A stretch of DNA of 64,000 nucleotides from Thalassospira sp. MCCC 1A01428 (GCF_002115825.1 NZ_JFJZ01000018.1:1-64000), one strand, 5' to 3'. Shown: positions 44,675 through 55,451, counted from the stretch's first letter. Translations and numbers: made by a program. The notes: generated by a model from the sequence alone, not told the origin.

Positions 44675-44706
44675 AAAGGCGCCCGAACAGGGCGCCTTTT
44701 TCTTTT
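44675..44706 (+). terminator. Rho-independent terminator after tRNA-Val
   Basis: Perfect 10-bp stem AAAGGCGCCC (44675-44684) with its complement (44690-44699), followed by TTTTTCTTTT. Confidence 0.92.
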
Positions 44707-45189
44707 GTCGGATCAATGAATTATATCGTCATATTGAAATCCCGGCCAGCACAGGTCTGTCAGTGCTTTGCCGCATCATATTCCATGTTGTCTGTCTATT
44801 CATGGGGCGGTGTAAGGCGGGTTCGATGGGGCTTATTGTAAGCATGCCGCTTAGAAAAATATTTCAATCTGATTTGCGCATTTGTTTAAAGTTCGGTCAT
44901 TGATACCAGCTGGCATATTGCAGGCTTGGTCCGTAATTGCAGTAGCAATGATCTGAAACGGCGACGCCGTATTTTTCAGGCAAAACAAATATCATTTCCA
45001 TTCTGATCTGTGTGATTTGGCATAATAGGGGCTGGTGCATACCCGGGCGGTCTGTAATCATATTCGGGCCCTACCGGTTTACATCGTCAGGTTGAGGTTT
45101 TTGATATCGGAGTTTTGTTCTTGTTAGTTTCAGCCCTTCACAGGTTTTACATCAGCTTCATCCCTGTATTGGGGAACTGGCGACGCCAT
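44707..45189. other. Gap between tRNA-Val and the possible lipoprotein gene
   Basis: About 480 bp in which I see no convincing gene, RNA or repeat. A 77-codon open frame across 44670-44903 begins in the tRNA CCA end and has no family features. Confidence 0.5.
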
Positions 45190-45774
45190 ATGACTGTCAT
45201 GTTGTTTCTGGGGGCTCTTGCCGGCTTGCAAGGATGCTACCTGCCAGAGCAGTTCACAGCGGACCTGGAGCTATCGCGCAATGGCGATTATCATTTTACC
45301 TATAAAGGGCAGTTGCGGCACGCAAAGCTGGCCAAGGATCTGATGGATGGCAAGGTAAGCCCTGCGGACGAAAAACAACGTGCAGTAACGATTTTAAATG
45401 ACCTGGAGCGCGATGCTGCTTTTGGGCCGTCAACCTATGTGGGGCGCGGGGTGTTTAACGTTAGTTATGACCGGCGCGGTAATATCCTGAAGGAAAAGAC
45501 GTTTAATTTTGTCCGTCGCAATTCCCGAATTTTGCAATTGTTGTATCATGAGAAAAGTCAGACGGTTGAAGTTCGCGGTAGTTCAGTGCCAGAACAGTAT
45601 CTCGATACGCTCGGGGCGATGGGATATGTGCCTAACGGAACCATTACAGTTCATACCAATGTTCATGTGCGCCGCGAAAATGCCACGAGTCGAAAGACGG
45701 TCGAAGATGAAACGACTCTAAACTGGATAATAAACAAGCTGGGTGAACCTGCTCTTATTCTGATTTTAGGGTAG
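45190..45774 (+). CDS. Hypothetical protein, possible lipoprotein
   Basis: 194 residues if started at ATG 45190. I do not recognise the family. The beginning reads MTVMLFLGALAGLQGC, so LQGC could be a lipobox with Cys16 acylated. The frame is open upstream to 45115, and a start at TTG 45121, eight bases after GGAG, would add a basic stretch (NWRRH) that gives a better n-region for a signal peptide. The rest is soluble and mixed alpha/beta, with many charged residues and no known motif; the end is ELGEPALILILG-like and hydrophobic. It lies alone on the plus strand before a bidirectional terminator. Probably anchored at the envelope; role unknown. Confidence 0.6.
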   Translation: MTVMLFLGALAGLQGCYLPEQFTADLELSRNGDYHFTYKGQLRHAKLAKDLMDGKVSPADEKQRAVTILNDLERDAAFGPSTYVGRGVFNVSYDRRGNILKEKTFNFVRRNSRILQLLYHEKSQTVEVRGSSVPEQYLDTLGAMGYVPNGTITVHTNVHVRRENATSRKTVEDETTLNWIINKLGEPALILILG

Positions 45775-45835
45775 GAAAGGCGGTTGAGGCTTTGCCTGCC
45801 AACAGTCGGGTCCCAAATACCATCTGTATAATAAA

Positions 45836-45866
45836 AAACCCGCCAAACGTAATTTTGGCGGGTTTT
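45836..45866. terminator. Bidirectional terminator between the hypothetical gene and fliG
   Basis: A 12-bp perfect stem AAACCCGCCAAA (45836-45847) with its complement (45854-45865), T-rich on both strands. It can end both convergent transcripts. Confidence 0.88.
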
Positions 45867-45888
45867 GTGAAGCGGATATAAATTGTTG

Positions 45889-46908
45889 TTAATAGACCAT
45901 TTCGTCTTCGCCGCCGCCTTCGGAAATAACAATTTGACCTTGTGATGCAAGTTCCTTGGCCAACTGTACAATCATCATCTGACATTCCTCGACATCGGCC
46001 AGTCGCACCGGACCCAGGGCATCCATATCTTCGCGCATCATCTTGCCGGCGCGTTCGGACATGTTTTTGAAGAACAATTCGCGCATTGCGTCGGTCGAGC
46101 CTTTAAGAGCCAGTGCCAGCTTGTCTTTTTCGACCTGACGCAACAGGGATTGAACGCCGTTATTATCCAGACGGGCCAGATCTTCGAAGGTGAACATAAG
46201 CGCCTTGATCTTTTCGGCAGAGTCGCGGTTACGTTCTTCAAGGGCTGTCAGGAAGCGATCCTGGCTTTGGCGGTCAAGGCTGTTGAAAATATCGGCCATC
46301 AGTTCGTGGTTATCACCCCGTGACCCGCGCGCAAGGTTTGACATGAACTCGGTGCGCAGCGTTTTCTCAATATTATCAAGAACCTCTTTCTGAACGGCTT
46401 CCATGCGCAACATACGCATGATGACTTCCATCGAGAAGTTTTCCGGCAGAAGCGACAGAACAGCGGCGGAGTGTGTTGATTTCAGCTTTGAAAGAACCAC
46501 GCCAACTGTTTGGGGATATTCGTTTTTTAGATAGTTTGCTAAAACAGCCTCGTTAACATTGTTCAGCTTGTCCCACATCGTGCGACCGGCCGGACCACGG
46601 ATTTCTTCCATGATATTGTTAACGCGGTCTTCCGGCAAAACCTTGGTCAGCAGGCGTTCGGTTGTATCAAACGAACCGACAAGAGAACCGGTCGATGACA
46701 ACTGATCCGCAAATTCGACAAAAAGGCGCTCGACGATGTTGGAACTGATGGTTCCAAGACTGGACATCGTTTGCGAGATTTCCTTAATTTCCTCGTCATC
46801 CATTAATGCAAACATCTTGGAGGCATGTTCTTCCCCCAGTGCCAGCATCAGGATGGCCGCTTTTTCCTGTCCAGAAAGCGACCGGTATTCTTCTTTAACG
46901 CGCCCCAC
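45889..46908 (-). CDS. fliG: Flagellar motor switch protein FliG, orphan locus
   Basis: 339 residues, normal length. N-terminal domain binding FliF (about 1-100), the middle domain with EHPQT-like [13 protein letters not shown] near 128-141, and the C-terminal torque domain with the charged helix ([12 protein letters not shown] ... [21 protein letters not shown]), where conserved Lys, Arg, Glu and Asp residues meet the stator MotA. It forms the rotor switch ring on the cytoplasmic side of the MS ring. GTG start at 46908 with GGAGTGGG upstream. No other flagellar gene is present here, unlike the usual fliF-fliG-fliH arrangement. Confidence 0.95.
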   Translation of the reverse strand: MGRVKEEYRSLSGQEKAAILMLALGEEHASKMFALMDDEEIKEISQTMSSLGTISSNIVERLFVEFADQLSSTGSLVGSFDTTERLLTKVLPEDRVNNIMEEIRGPAGRTMWDKLNNVNEAVLANYLKNEYPQTVGVVLSKLKSTHSAAVLSLLPENFSMEVIMRMLRMEAVQKEVLDNIEKTLRTEFMSNLARGSRGDNHELMADIFNSLDRQSQDRFLTALEERNRDSAEKIKALMFTFEDLARLDNNGVQSLLRQVEKDKLALALKGSTDAMRELFFKNMSERAGKMMREDMDALGPVRLADVEECQMMIVQLAKELASQGQIVISEGGGEDEMVY

Positions 46909-46949
46909 GTAAAGCCCACTCCGTCAGCAATTCCAGATCCGCTTCAAAA

Positions 46950-46976
46950 TAACGTATCCTCGTGAAGGATACGTTA
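46950..46976. repeat. 11-bp inverted repeat upstream of fliG
   Basis: TAACGTATCCT (46950-46960) and AGGATACGTTA (46966-46976) flank a 5-base loop. It lies 42 bases upstream of the fliG start, with no T-tract, so it could be an operator or a leader hairpin. The rest of 46977-47207 shows nothing recognisable. Confidence 0.55.
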
Positions 46977-47207
46977 CGACCAGTCAATAAATCTATAAGG
47001 CCTAAGTGCGTGTATGAAAAGACCTCTAGCATGCCGCACTGCCAGACAAATTGCCATAATGTGGCGTACGGTGCAAAAAACCGCGGAAGTTTTTCTTTTA
47101 AGGTGATCATTTCATGCTGAAATGACGACGCAGTTGAAAGCGTTGCTATCAGCTTGACTTACCCTGGGGGCTGGTCTAACAAGAGCACGCCAATGGATGG
47201 CCGTTTT

Positions 47208-47284
<77 letters not shown>

Positions 47285-47560
47285 ATCCGGTCATCGATTG
47301 TTTTCTTTCTTGGGCGCTGCGTCTTTCCCGCCCGTATTTCATTTGCTGCTATGCATCAATCTGAAATGCGTTCGTGACGTTCAGCTGACCTGAAATTGAA
47401 GGCAGATGGCACGAAATTTAGAAAAGTTCCGGGCTTGGCGAGGTGGAAACACATCTCCGGGGCTGGTGCTTGTGTGGTGCATACGTTATGGTGCGCCCTT
47501 ACGGGCTAGGTGGGGACCTGGTCGGGTTCTGGTTAGACCTGTTCTTGAGAGGTCAGAGAG
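47285..47560 (+). promoter_or_regulatory. Leader and presumed promoter region of the nuo operon
   Basis: 276 bp between tRNA-Asp and nuoA, presumably with the operon promoter, though no clear -35/-10 pair was found. Just before the start codon, GACCT (47536-47540) can pair with AGGTC (47550-47554) and would occlude part of the ribosome site GAGAGG. No known riboswitch class was recognised. Confidence 0.35.
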
Positions 47561-47926
47561 ATGCAAGAGCTTCTTTCGGAATATCTTCCGATCCTGATTT
47601 TCATCGGGATTGCCGTCGGTCTATCGGCGGTTATCATCATCGCTTCGCTGGTTCTGGCCAAGCAGGCCCCGGATGCTGAAAAGCTGTCTGCATATGAATG
47701 CGGCTTTTCGCCATTCGAAGATGCACGCATCAAATTCGATGTTCGCTTCTACCTGGTCGCAATCTTGTTCATCATTTTCGATCTGGAAGTTGCCTTTCTG
47801 TTTCCGTGGGCGGTTACGCTCGGTAAAATCGGAACATTTGGCTTCCTCTCGATGGTTGTTTTCCTGACAGTGCTGACAATCGGCTTTGTCTACGAATGGA
47901 AGAAGGGAGCTCTGGAATGGGAGTGA
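47561..47926 (+). CDS. nuoA: NADH-quinone oxidoreductase subunit A
   Basis: 121 residues with three membrane helices. The conserved loop [20 protein letters not shown] between helices 1 and 2 borders the quinone channel of complex I. It is the first gene of the 14-gene nuo operon, start ATG 47561 after GAGAGGTCAGAG. It overlaps nuoB by 10 bases. Confidence 0.97.
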   Translation: MQELLSEYLPILIFIGIAVGLSAVIIIASLVLAKQAPDAEKLSAYECGFSPFEDARIKFDVRFYLVAILFIIFDLEVAFLFPWAVTLGKIGTFGFLSMVVFLTVLTIGFVYEWKKGALEWE

Positions 47927-48459
47927 GCACCAATACAGGCGCCCCTTTGGCCCCTGGTCACGATCAGGACGTGCTGCTTAAGGGTGTGTTTGACGAGATG
48001 AATGACAAGGGCTTTGTCCTTGCCAGCCTCGACAAACTGGCAACCTGGGCCAGCACCGGGTCGATGTGGCCGATGACCTTTGGTCTGGCCTGCTGTGCTG
48101 TTGAAATGATGCATGCTGCTGCGGCGCGTTATGACATGGACCGATATGGTGTCGTGTTTCGCCCAAGTCCGCGTCAGTCTGACGTCATGATTGTTGCCGG
48201 TACGCTGACAAACAAAATGGCACCGGCGCTCCGCAAGGTTTACGACCAGATGGCCGAACCGCGCTGGGTTATTTCGATGGGCTCGTGCGCCAATGGCGGC
48301 GGGTATTATCACTATTCCTATTCGGTGGTGCGCGGTTGTGACCGTGTTGTTCCGGTTGACATTTATGTCCCCGGTTGCCCGCCGACAGCCGAGGCGCTGA
48401 TTTACGGTATTTTGCAATTGCAAAAGAAAATCCGCCGTACCGGTGTCCTGTCACGCTGA
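47917..48459 (+). CDS. nuoB: NADH-quinone oxidoreductase subunit B
   Basis: 180 residues from ATG 47917, inside the end of nuoA; an in-frame start at 47896 is less likely because GAAGGGAG sits just before 47917. It binds the terminal iron-sulphur cluster N2 through LACCAVEMM (tandem cysteines), [10 protein letters not shown] and [10 protein letters not shown], and passes electrons to quinone. A peripheral-arm subunit in contact with NuoD and NuoH. Confidence 0.97.
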   Translation: MGVSTNTGAPLAPGHDQDVLLKGVFDEMNDKGFVLASLDKLATWASTGSMWPMTFGLACCAVEMMHAAAARYDMDRYGVVFRPSPRQSDVMIVAGTLTNKMAPALRKVYDQMAEPRWVISMGSCANGGGYYHYSYSVVRGCDRVVPVDIYVPGCPPTAEALIYGILQLQKKIRRTGVLSR

Positions 48460-48479
48460 TCCGAGAGTAGGGGGCTAGC

Positions 48480-49109
48480 ATGAGCGAATTGCTCAGCGAT
48501 AACAGCGCCGCGCTGAAAGATCTCAAAGATCTTTTAACGTCGCATTTTGGCGCCGATGTTATTGATACTGCGTACCGCTATGGCGAATTAACCGTCGTTG
48601 TTAAACGCGAATCAATTACGAATGTTTTGACATTCCTGCGCGATGATGCGGGTTGTCTGTTCAAGCAGCTTATCGATATTTGCGGGGTTGATTACCCGGA
48701 ACGTGCCGAACGTTTCGAGGTCGTCTATCACTTGCTGTCGCTCAAGCATAACCTGCGCATCCGCGTTAAGGTTACCACCGACGAAGAAACGCCGGTTCCG
48801 ACCGCTGTTGGTGTGTTTAGCGCCGCAGACTGGTTCGAGCGTGAAACCTGGGACATGTATGGCGTGTTTTTCGCCGGACATCCAGATCCGCGTCGTATTC
48901 TGACGGATTATGGTTTCGAGGGGCACCCGCTGCGCAAGGATTTCCCGCTGACAGGCTATGTCGAAGTTCGTTATGACGACGAACAGAAACGTGTTGTCTA
49001 TGAGCCGGTGAAACTGGTGCAGGATTTCCGTAACTTTGATTTCGAAAGCCCGTGGGAAGGAATGCAAAGCATTCTTCCGGGCGACGAAAAGGCGGAGGGC
49101 AACGCCTGA
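48480..49109 (+). CDS. nuoC: NADH-quinone oxidoreductase subunit C
   Basis: 209 residues, the 30-kDa subunit type, separate from NuoD (in E. coli the two are fused). The signature [20 protein letters not shown] lies near residue 120. Structural subunit of the connecting module of complex I. Its stop TGA overlaps the nuoD ATG by one base. Confidence 0.97.
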   Translation: MSELLSDNSAALKDLKDLLTSHFGADVIDTAYRYGELTVVVKRESITNVLTFLRDDAGCLFKQLIDICGVDYPERAERFEVVYHLLSLKHNLRIRVKVTTDEETPVPTAVGVFSAADWFERETWDMYGVFFAGHPDPRRILTDYGFEGHPLRKDFPLTGYVEVRYDDEQKRVVYEPVKLVQDFRNFDFESPWEGMQSILPGDEKAEGNA

Positions 49110-50287
49110 TGTCCGAGCAAAAAATTAAAAACATGACCCTTAACTTCGGCCCGCAGCACCCCGCGGCGCACGGGGTTTTGCGGCTTGTTCTCGAAATGGA
49201 CGGCGAAGTTGTGGAACGTGCCGATCCGCATATCGGTTTGCTGCATCGTGGCACTGAAAAGCTGATCGAATATAAGACATACGTTCAGGCGACCCCGTAT
49301 TTCGACCGCCTTGACTATGTTGCGCCGATGAATCAGGAGCATGCCTTCTGTCTGGCGATCGAGAAGCTGATGGGAATCGAGGTTCCCAAACGTGCCCAGT
49401 ATATTCGTGTGCTTTATGCGGAAATCGGCCGTATTCTCAACCACATCCTTAACCTGACGACCTTCGCGCTGGACGTTGGTGCGATGACCCCGCTTCTTTG
49501 GGGTTTTGAAGAACGTGAAAAGCTCATGGAATTTTATGAGCGCGCCTGTGGCGCCCGTCTTCACGCCAACTATTTTCGCCCTGGCGGCGTTGCGGCTGAT
49601 TTGCCTGCCGGCCTTCTCGAAGATATTTCGGCCTGGATTGATCAGTTCCCGAAATTTGTCAAAGACTTTGATCGGGTGTTGACGGGGAACCGTATTTTCA
49701 AGCAGCGTGCTGTGGGAATTGGTACCGTTTCGGCTGAAGAAGCCTTTGACTGGGGCTTTACCGGGCCAAATATTCGTGCATCGGGTATTGCCTGGGATTT
49801 GCGTAAATCCCAGCCTTACGATTCGTACGAAGATTTTGATTTTGACATTCCGGTTGGTAAATACGGCGACGTATATGATCGCTATCTGGTTCGTTTTGAA
49901 GAAATGAATCAGTCTTTGCGGATCATGCGCCAGGCTATCGACAAGATGCCGGATGGTCCGGTGATTGTGCAAAACAACAAGGTTGCTCCGCCGGCCCGTG
50001 CCGATATGAAGCGGTCGATGGAAGCCCTTATCCATCACTTCAAGTTGTTTACCGAAGGTTTCCACGTGCCGGCCGGCGAATGTTATGCCGCAGTTGAAGC
50101 CCCCAAAGGTGAGTTTGGCGTTTTCCTGGTGTCGGACGGATCGAACCGTCCGTATCGCTGCAAAATTCGCGCACCGGGATTTGCCCACCTGCAAGGCATG
50201 GATTTCATGTCGAAGGGTCATATGTTGGCTGACGTTGTTGCCAATATCGGTTCGCTTGACATTGTTTTCGGTGAGATTGACCGATGA
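49109..50287 (+). CDS. nuoD: NADH-quinone oxidoreductase subunit D
   Basis: 392 residues, the 49-kDa subunit. The N-terminal [14 protein letters not shown] and [13 protein letters not shown]-like [13 protein letters not shown] segments line the quinone site, with conserved His near the quinone head group. I start at ATG 49109, coupled to the nuoC stop; a longer frame from 49052 lies in nuoC. It ends overlapping nuoE by four bases (ATGA). Confidence 0.97.
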   Translation: MSEQKIKNMTLNFGPQHPAAHGVLRLVLEMDGEVVERADPHIGLLHRGTEKLIEYKTYVQATPYFDRLDYVAPMNQEHAFCLAIEKLMGIEVPKRAQYIRVLYAEIGRILNHILNLTTFALDVGAMTPLLWGFEEREKLMEFYERACGARLHANYFRPGGVAADLPAGLLEDISAWIDQFPKFVKDFDRVLTGNRIFKQRAVGIGTVSAEEAFDWGFTGPNIRASGIAWDLRKSQPYDSYEDFDFDIPVGKYGDVYDRYLVRFEEMNQSLRIMRQAIDKMPDGPVIVQNNKVAPPARADMKRSMEALIHHFKLFTEGFHVPAGECYAAVEAPKGEFGVFLVSDGSNRPYRCKIRAPGFAHLQGMDFMSKGHMLADVVANIGSLDIVFGEIDR

Positions 50288-50946
50288 GCCATTTAAGAAG
50301 ACCAGCTCCGCGCGAGCTTCAGCCTACCAGTTTCGCGTTTACGCCCGAAAATATGGAAAAGGCGAAAAAGATCATCGCCAAATACCCCGAAGGTCGCCAG
50401 CAAAGTGCAACCATGCCGCTTCTCGATCTGGCCCAGCGTCAGACCGAAGGCAACTGGGTGCCGACTGTCGCCATGGACTATATTGCTGACATGCTCGATA
50501 TGCCGGCAATCCGGGTCTATGAAGTGGCAACCTTCTACACCATGTATAATCTGGCACCGGTGGGGCAGAACTTTATTCAGGTTTGCACCACGACGCCATG
50601 CTGGCTGCGCGGGTCGTCTGAAATTGTCAAAATGTGCAAGGATGAACTTGGCATTGGCATTGGTGAAACCACCGAAGACGGTAAATTCACCCTGATCGAA
50701 GTTGAATGCCTTGGTGCGTGTGTTAATGCACCGATGATGCAGATTAACGACGATTATTATGAAGACCTGACCGGTGAAAGCACCAAGAGCATTCTTGACA
50801 CGCTTAAACGCGGCGATAAACCCAAGGCGGGCCCGCAAAGCGGTCGTCGCGGGTGTGAACCGATTGATGGTCCCAAGGTTCTGAAAGCATTTTGTGGCTG
50901 TGGTGCTGCAGATCAGGCTGCTGAACCTAAAGACGGGGAGGCCTGA
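50284..50946 (+). CDS. nuoE: NADH-quinone oxidoreductase subunit E
   Basis: 220 residues, 24-kDa subunit with thioredoxin-like fold. The [2Fe-2S] cluster N1a ligands are in [10 protein letters not shown] and CLGACVNAP. It is longer than the E. coli protein (166 residues) by a C-terminal tail with RRGCEP and CGCGAADQ, common in alphaproteobacteria and of unknown use. Belongs to the NADH-dehydrogenase module with NuoF. Confidence 0.96.
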   Translation: MSHLRRPAPRELQPTSFAFTPENMEKAKKIIAKYPEGRQQSATMPLLDLAQRQTEGNWVPTVAMDYIADMLDMPAIRVYEVATFYTMYNLAPVGQNFIQVCTTTPCWLRGSSEIVKMCKDELGIGIGETTEDGKFTLIEVECLGACVNAPMMQINDDYYEDLTGESTKSILDTLKRGDKPKAGPQSGRRGCEPIDGPKVLKAFCGCGAADQAAEPKDGEA

Positions 50947-50947
50947 T

Positions 50948-52228
50948 ATGTTGCAGGATAAAGACCGGATTTTTACCAATCTGTATGGTTTTCAGGATTT
51001 TGGCCTGAAAGCGGCACAGGGGCGTGGTAACTGGGATGGTACAAAGGGACTGATCGAAAAAGGTCAGGACTGGATTATCGATGAAATGAAGGCATCGGGA
51101 ATGCGCGGCCGTGGCGGCGCAGGTTTTCCGACTGGCCTGAAATGGTCGTTTATGCCCAAGGAATCCGATGGTCGCCCGCATTATCTGGTTGTGAACGCCG
51201 ATGAAGGCGAACCGGGCACATGCAAAGACCGCGAGATTATGCGAAATGATCCGCATACCCTGATTGAAGGGTGCCTGCTGGCCAGTTTTGCCATGCGTGC
51301 GCATGCCGCCTATATTTATATTCGTGGTGAATTTTACCACGAGGCATCCAACTTGCAGCGTGCCATTGACGAAGCCTATGATGCTGGCCTGGTTGGTAAA
51401 AATGCCTGCGGTTCCGGCTGGGATTTCGACATTTACCTGCATCTTGGTGCCGGTGCGTATATTTGCGGTGAAGAAACAGCCCTGATCGAAAGCCTTGAAG
51501 GCAAAAAAGGTCAACCGCGTTTGAAACCGCCATTTCCGGCCAATGCAGGTTTGTATGGTTGCCCGACCACGGTGAACAACGTCGAGTCTATTGCCGCTGT
51601 TCCCGAAATTCTGCGTCGTGGTGGTGCCTGGTTCTCAAGCTTTGGGCGCGAGAAAAACCATGGGACCAAGCTGTTTGCCATTTCCGGCCATGTTGAAAAG
51701 CCCTGCACCGTTGAAGAAGCCATGAGCATCCCGCTGCGTGAGCTGATTGAACGCCATTGTGGTGGTGTTCGCGGCGGCTGGGACAATTTGCTGGCCGTTA
51801 TCCCGGGCGGGTCATCGGTTCCGGTCCTGACCAAGGATGTGTGCGATGATGTCCTGATGGATTTCGATGCCTTGCGTGAAGTTGGATCAGGTCTTGGTAC
51901 GGCGGCCGTTATCGTGATGGACAAGTCGACCGATATTGTTTACGCGATCGCACGCCTTTCCGAGTTTTACAAACATGAAAGTTGTGGCCAGTGCACGCCG
52001 TGCCGTGAAGGTACAGGCTGGATGATGCGCATGATGCAGCGCATGGTTCGCGGCGAGGCCACACTCGACGAAATCGACCTTTTGTGGGACGTGACCAAAC
52101 AGGTCGAAGGCCACACCATTTGTGCGCTTGGAGATGCCGCCGCATGGCCGATCCAGGGCTTGATCCGTAATTTCCGTCCTGAAATGGAACGCCGGATCAA
52201 GGAATATCGCGCACGGATTGCGGCCTGA
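50948..52228 (+). CDS. nuoF: NADH-quinone oxidoreductase subunit F
   Basis: 426 residues, 51-kDa subunit. It binds NADH and FMN through [14 protein letters not shown] near residues 52-65 and [15 protein letters not shown] near 177, and the [4Fe-4S] cluster N3 through [12 protein letters not shown] and a fourth cysteine in HTICALGD. It takes hydride from NADH. ATG 50948 begins two bases after the nuoE stop; the longer frame starting at 50894 lies within nuoE. Confidence 0.97.
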   Translation: MLQDKDRIFTNLYGFQDFGLKAAQGRGNWDGTKGLIEKGQDWIIDEMKASGMRGRGGAGFPTGLKWSFMPKESDGRPHYLVVNADEGEPGTCKDREIMRNDPHTLIEGCLLASFAMRAHAAYIYIRGEFYHEASNLQRAIDEAYDAGLVGKNACGSGWDFDIYLHLGAGAYICGEETALIESLEGKKGQPRLKPPFPANAGLYGCPTTVNNVESIAAVPEILRRGGAWFSSFGREKNHGTKLFAISGHVEKPCTVEEAMSIPLRELIERHCGGVRGGWDNLLAVIPGGSSVPVLTKDVCDDVLMDFDALREVGSGLGTAAVIVMDKSTDIVYAIARLSEFYKHESCGQCTPCREGTGWMMRMMQRMVRGEATLDEIDLLWDVTKQVEGHTICALGDAAAWPIQGLIRNFRPEMERRIKEYRARIAA

Positions 52229-52255
52229 GAGAGGCCTGTTGAGAGGGATTGAGAC

Positions 52256-54316
52256 ATGCCGAAACTGACAGTTGACGGTATCGAAGTCGAAGTAGAAGCC
52301 GGAGCGACAGTTCTTCAGGCTTGTGAAGAAGCGGGAAAGGAAATTCCCCGTTTCTGTTATCACGAGCGCTTGTCGATTGCCGGTAACTGCCGCATGTGCC
52401 TGGTGGAAATGGAGCGTGCGCCAAAGCCGGTTGCGTCCTGTGCCATGCCAGCGGCTGATGGAATGGTGATTAAAACGGATTCCGACCTTGTAAAAAAGGC
52501 GCGCAATGGCGTGATGGAATTCCTGCTGATCAACCATCCGCTGGATTGCCCGATTTGTGACCAGGGTGGTGAATGTGACCTTCAGGATCAGGCAATGGCC
52601 TATGGTTTTGATGCGTCGCGCTACGCTGAAAAGAAACGTGCGGTAAAGGACAAGGAACTGGGGCCGATCGTTAAAACGATCATGACCCGTTGTATCCATT
52701 GCACCCGTTGCGTCCGTTTCTCGGAAGAAGTTGCCGGTGTTGGCACCATGGGTGCGGTTTACCGCGGTGAAGACACCGAAGTTGGACCTTATATCGAAGC
52801 GTCAATCAATTCAGAGCTTTCGGGCAACCTGATTGATTTGTGCCCGGTTGGTGCCTTGACCTCGAAGCCCTATGCGTTTACCGCGCGTCCGTGGGAACTG
52901 AAAAAAACCGATAGCGTCGACGTGATGGACGCGGTTGGTTCGAACATTCGTATTGATGCACGCGGGTCTGAAGTTTTGCGTGTTTTGCCGCGTCTGAACG
53001 AAGACGTGAACGAAGAATGGATTTCGGACAAAACTCGTTATGCTATTGACGGTTTGAAACGTCAGCGTCTTGACCGTCCTTATGTACGGGTTAACGGCAA
53101 ACTGGCACCTGCCAGCTGGGACGAAGCTTTTGCTGCGATTAAAGCCCGCGTTTCCGGTCTTGACGGTAAAAAGATTGCAGCCCTTGCCGGTGACACCATC
53201 GATTGTGAATCCATGACGGCACTTAAGGATCTGATGGGCAAACTTGGCTCGGCAAATCTCGATTGCCGTCAGGATGGTGCAAAGATTGGTGGAACGCGTT
53301 CTTCCTATATCTTCAATTCAACGATTGCTGGTATCGAAGAGGCCGATGCGTGCCTGATCGTTGGGGCAAATGTTCGTGCTGAAGCGCCGATTATCAATTC
53401 ACGTCTTCGCAAGCGCTGGCGTATGACCGCTGGTGATTTCCGTCTTGCCATTGTTGGCGAAAACTGGGATCCGACCTTCAAGCATGACTATCTTGGCGCA
53501 GGCCCGGAAACGCTGAGCGAAATTCTTGACGGCAAAAACGACTTTGCCAAGGTTCTTGAAAGCGCGTCTAAACCCATGATTATTTTGGGCATGGGTGCGT
53601 TGAATCGCGAAGATGGTGATGCCGTGTTGGCAACGGCGCGCGCGATTGCAGATAAATTTGGTCTGGTTACCGGTGAATGGAACGGCTTTAACGTTCTTCA
53701 CACCGCAGCTGCGCGTGTTGGTGGCCTTGATCTTGGCTTTGTGCCGGGCGAGGGCGGGCTGTCGACTGGCGAGATCCTCGATGGTGCGGCCAAGGGCGAT
53801 GTTGAAGTTGTCTATCTGCTTGGTGCCGACGAACTTGACATGTCCAAACTTTCCAAGGCTTTCGTGGTTTATCAGGGCTGCCTTGGTGATGCCGGTGCGC
53901 AGGTTGCAGATGTTATTCTGCCAGGTGCGGCCTACACGGAAAAGAACGGGACCTACGTTAATACCGAAGGTCGTGTTCAGTATGGCTGGCGTGCCGTATT
54001 CCCGGTCGGGGATGCCCGTGAAGACTGGAAGATCATTCGTGCGCTGTCAGCCAGCCTTGGCCTGACTTTGCCCTATGACAACATTGATGCAGTACGGACC
54101 CGCATGGTTGAAATCAACGATGTATTCGGCTCGGTTAATGTTCCGCGTAAAGCGGCATGGGGCGATTTCGGTAAGGCTGGTGTGATGAAGTCGGAAGGCT
54201 TTGCTTCACCGGTTCGCAATTTTTACATGACCGACCCGATCAGCCGGGCATCGGTGACGATGGCAAAATGTACTGAAGCCTTCGTCAAGGATGCGGCTGC
54301 CGGAAAGGTTGCCTGA
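52256..54316 (+). CDS. nuoG: NADH-quinone oxidoreductase subunit G
   Basis: 686 residues, 75-kDa mitochondrial-type subunit rather than the 900-residue E. coli form. Cluster motifs include CYHERLSIAGNCRMC (N1b), CPICDQGGECDLQD (N4/N5 region) and MTRCIHCTRCVRF, and the rest is a molybdopterin-oxidoreductase-like domain without cofactor. It forms the electron wire from NuoEF to NuoB. Start ATG 52256 after GAGAGG. Confidence 0.97.
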   Translation: MPKLTVDGIEVEVEAGATVLQACEEAGKEIPRFCYHERLSIAGNCRMCLVEMERAPKPVASCAMPAADGMVIKTDSDLVKKARNGVMEFLLINHPLDCPICDQGGECDLQDQAMAYGFDASRYAEKKRAVKDKELGPIVKTIMTRCIHCTRCVRFSEEVAGVGTMGAVYRGEDTEVGPYIEASINSELSGNLIDLCPVGALTSKPYAFTARPWELKKTDSVDVMDAVGSNIRIDARGSEVLRVLPRLNEDVNEEWISDKTRYAIDGLKRQRLDRPYVRVNGKLAPASWDEAFAAIKARVSGLDGKKIAALAGDTIDCESMTALKDLMGKLGSANLDCRQDGAKIGGTRSSYIFNSTIAGIEEADACLIVGANVRAEAPIINSRLRKRWRMTAGDFRLAIVGENWDPTFKHDYLGAGPETLSEILDGKNDFAKVLESASKPMIILGMGALNREDGDAVLATARAIADKFGLVTGEWNGFNVLHTAAARVGGLDLGFVPGEGGLSTGEILDGAAKGDVEVVYLLGADELDMSKLSKAFVVYQGCLGDAGAQVADVILPGAAYTEKNGTYVNTEGRVQYGWRAVFPVGDAREDWKIIRALSASLGLTLPYDNIDAVRTRMVEINDVFGSVNVPRKAAWGDFGKAGVMKSEGFASPVRNFYMTDPISRASVTMAKCTEAFVKDAAAGKVA

Positions 54317-54327
54317 GTTCGGGAACG

Positions 54328-54380
54328 GGCGGCGGGGAACCGTCGCCTTCTCTCGCTAGGGGGTGTCCCGATGACGGGAC
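54328..54380 (+). repeat. Two consecutive hairpins in the nuoG-nuoH gap
   Basis: GGCGGCGG (54328-54335) pairs with CCGTCGCC (54340-54347, one G-U) around a GGAA tetraloop; GTCCCG (54365-54370) pairs with CGGGAC (54375-54380). The 90-bp gap is the longest in the operon. They may affect mRNA stability between peripheral-arm and membrane-arm genes. Confidence 0.5.
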
Positions 54381-54406
54381 CAAACGCAAAAGATACGGTT
54401 TGACCG

Positions 54407-55420
54407 ATGGAACTTCTTTGGGACGGATATATTCAGCCAGGAATTTGGATCGTCGCTAAAATCTTGGTGATCGTGCTTCCCTTGCTGATTGCTGTTGCCT
54501 ATCTCACCTATGCGGAACGCAAGGTGATTGGCGCGATGCAAATGCGCAAAGGCCCGAACGTTGTTGGGCCTTTTGGCCTGTTGCAGCCACTGGCCGACGG
54601 CTTGAAGCTGTTTTTGAAGGAAACGGTCATTCCGACCAGTGCCAACAAGGCGGTGTTTCTGATTGCACCGATGTTGACCTTCATTCTCGCACTTGTCGCC
54701 TGGGCCGTGATCCCGTTTGGCGAAGGGTTGGTGGTTTCCAACCTTAACGTTGGTATTCTGTACCTGTTCGCCATTTCGTCACTTGGTGTTTACGGCATCG
54801 TGATGGCAGGCTGGGCGTCGAACTCCAAATACGCTTTTCTGGGTGCATTGCGCTCGGCGGCGCAGATGGTGTCCTATGAAATCTCGATCGGTCTGATCAT
54901 TATTTCGGTTCTGCTGACCACCGGGTCGTTGAACCTTAGTGACATTGTTCTTGCGCAGTCGGGCGGGATCTGGAACTGGAACTTCATCTATCATCTGCCG
55001 ATGTTTGTGATTTTCATTGTTTCGATCCTTGCGGAAACAAACCGCGCCCCGTTTGACCTTCCCGAAGCGGAAGCCGAACTGGTGTCGGGTTATAACGTTG
55101 ATTATTCAGCAATGACCTTTGCGCTGTTTTTCCTTGGCGAATACGCCAACATGATTTTGATGAGCGCTCTTTGCGCGACCCTGTTTCTGGGGGGCTGGCA
55201 AGCGCCGTTGCCGTTCCTGGATTTCATTCCCGGTCCGTTATGGCTCATCATCAAGATCTGCATGGTTCTATTTATTTTCCTCTGGGTGCGTGCGACTTTC
55301 CCGCGTTACCGCTATGACCAGCTGATGCGCCTGGGCTGGAAGATTTTCCTGCCGCTGTCATTTGCCTGGGTCATGCTGGTTGCTACGTTCCTGGTAGTTT
55401 TCGACAAAGTCCCGGCCTGA
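54407..55420 (+). CDS. nuoH: NADH-quinone oxidoreductase subunit H
   Basis: 337 residues with about eight membrane helices. The conserved [21 protein letters not shown] near residues 27-47 and [20 protein letters not shown] near 207-226 mark this subunit, which forms the quinone tunnel and couples redox to proton transfer. The ribosome site before ATG 54407 is weak, unlike its neighbours. Confidence 0.97.
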   Translation: MELLWDGYIQPGIWIVAKILVIVLPLLIAVAYLTYAERKVIGAMQMRKGPNVVGPFGLLQPLADGLKLFLKETVIPTSANKAVFLIAPMLTFILALVAWAVIPFGEGLVVSNLNVGILYLFAISSLGVYGIVMAGWASNSKYAFLGALRSAAQMVSYEISIGLIIISVLLTTGSLNLSDIVLAQSGGIWNWNFIYHLPMFVIFIVSILAETNRAPFDLPEAEAELVSGYNVDYSAMTFALFFLGEYANMILMSALCATLFLGGWQAPLPFLDFIPGPLWLIIKICMVLFIFLWVRATFPRYRYDQLMRLGWKIFLPLSFAWVMLVATFLVVFDKVPA

Positions 55421-55451
55421 TCGCCGCGCATCGGGAAGAGAGAGGTAAACG

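Noticed and set aside
44670-44903. 77-codon open frame after tRNA-Val
   Set aside because: Starts in the tRNA 3' end and runs through its terminator.
48998-50221. 407-codon open frame antisense to nuoD
   Set aside because: It mirrors the nuoD frame, has no family motifs and no ribosome site; a by-product of codon bias in a strongly conserved gene.
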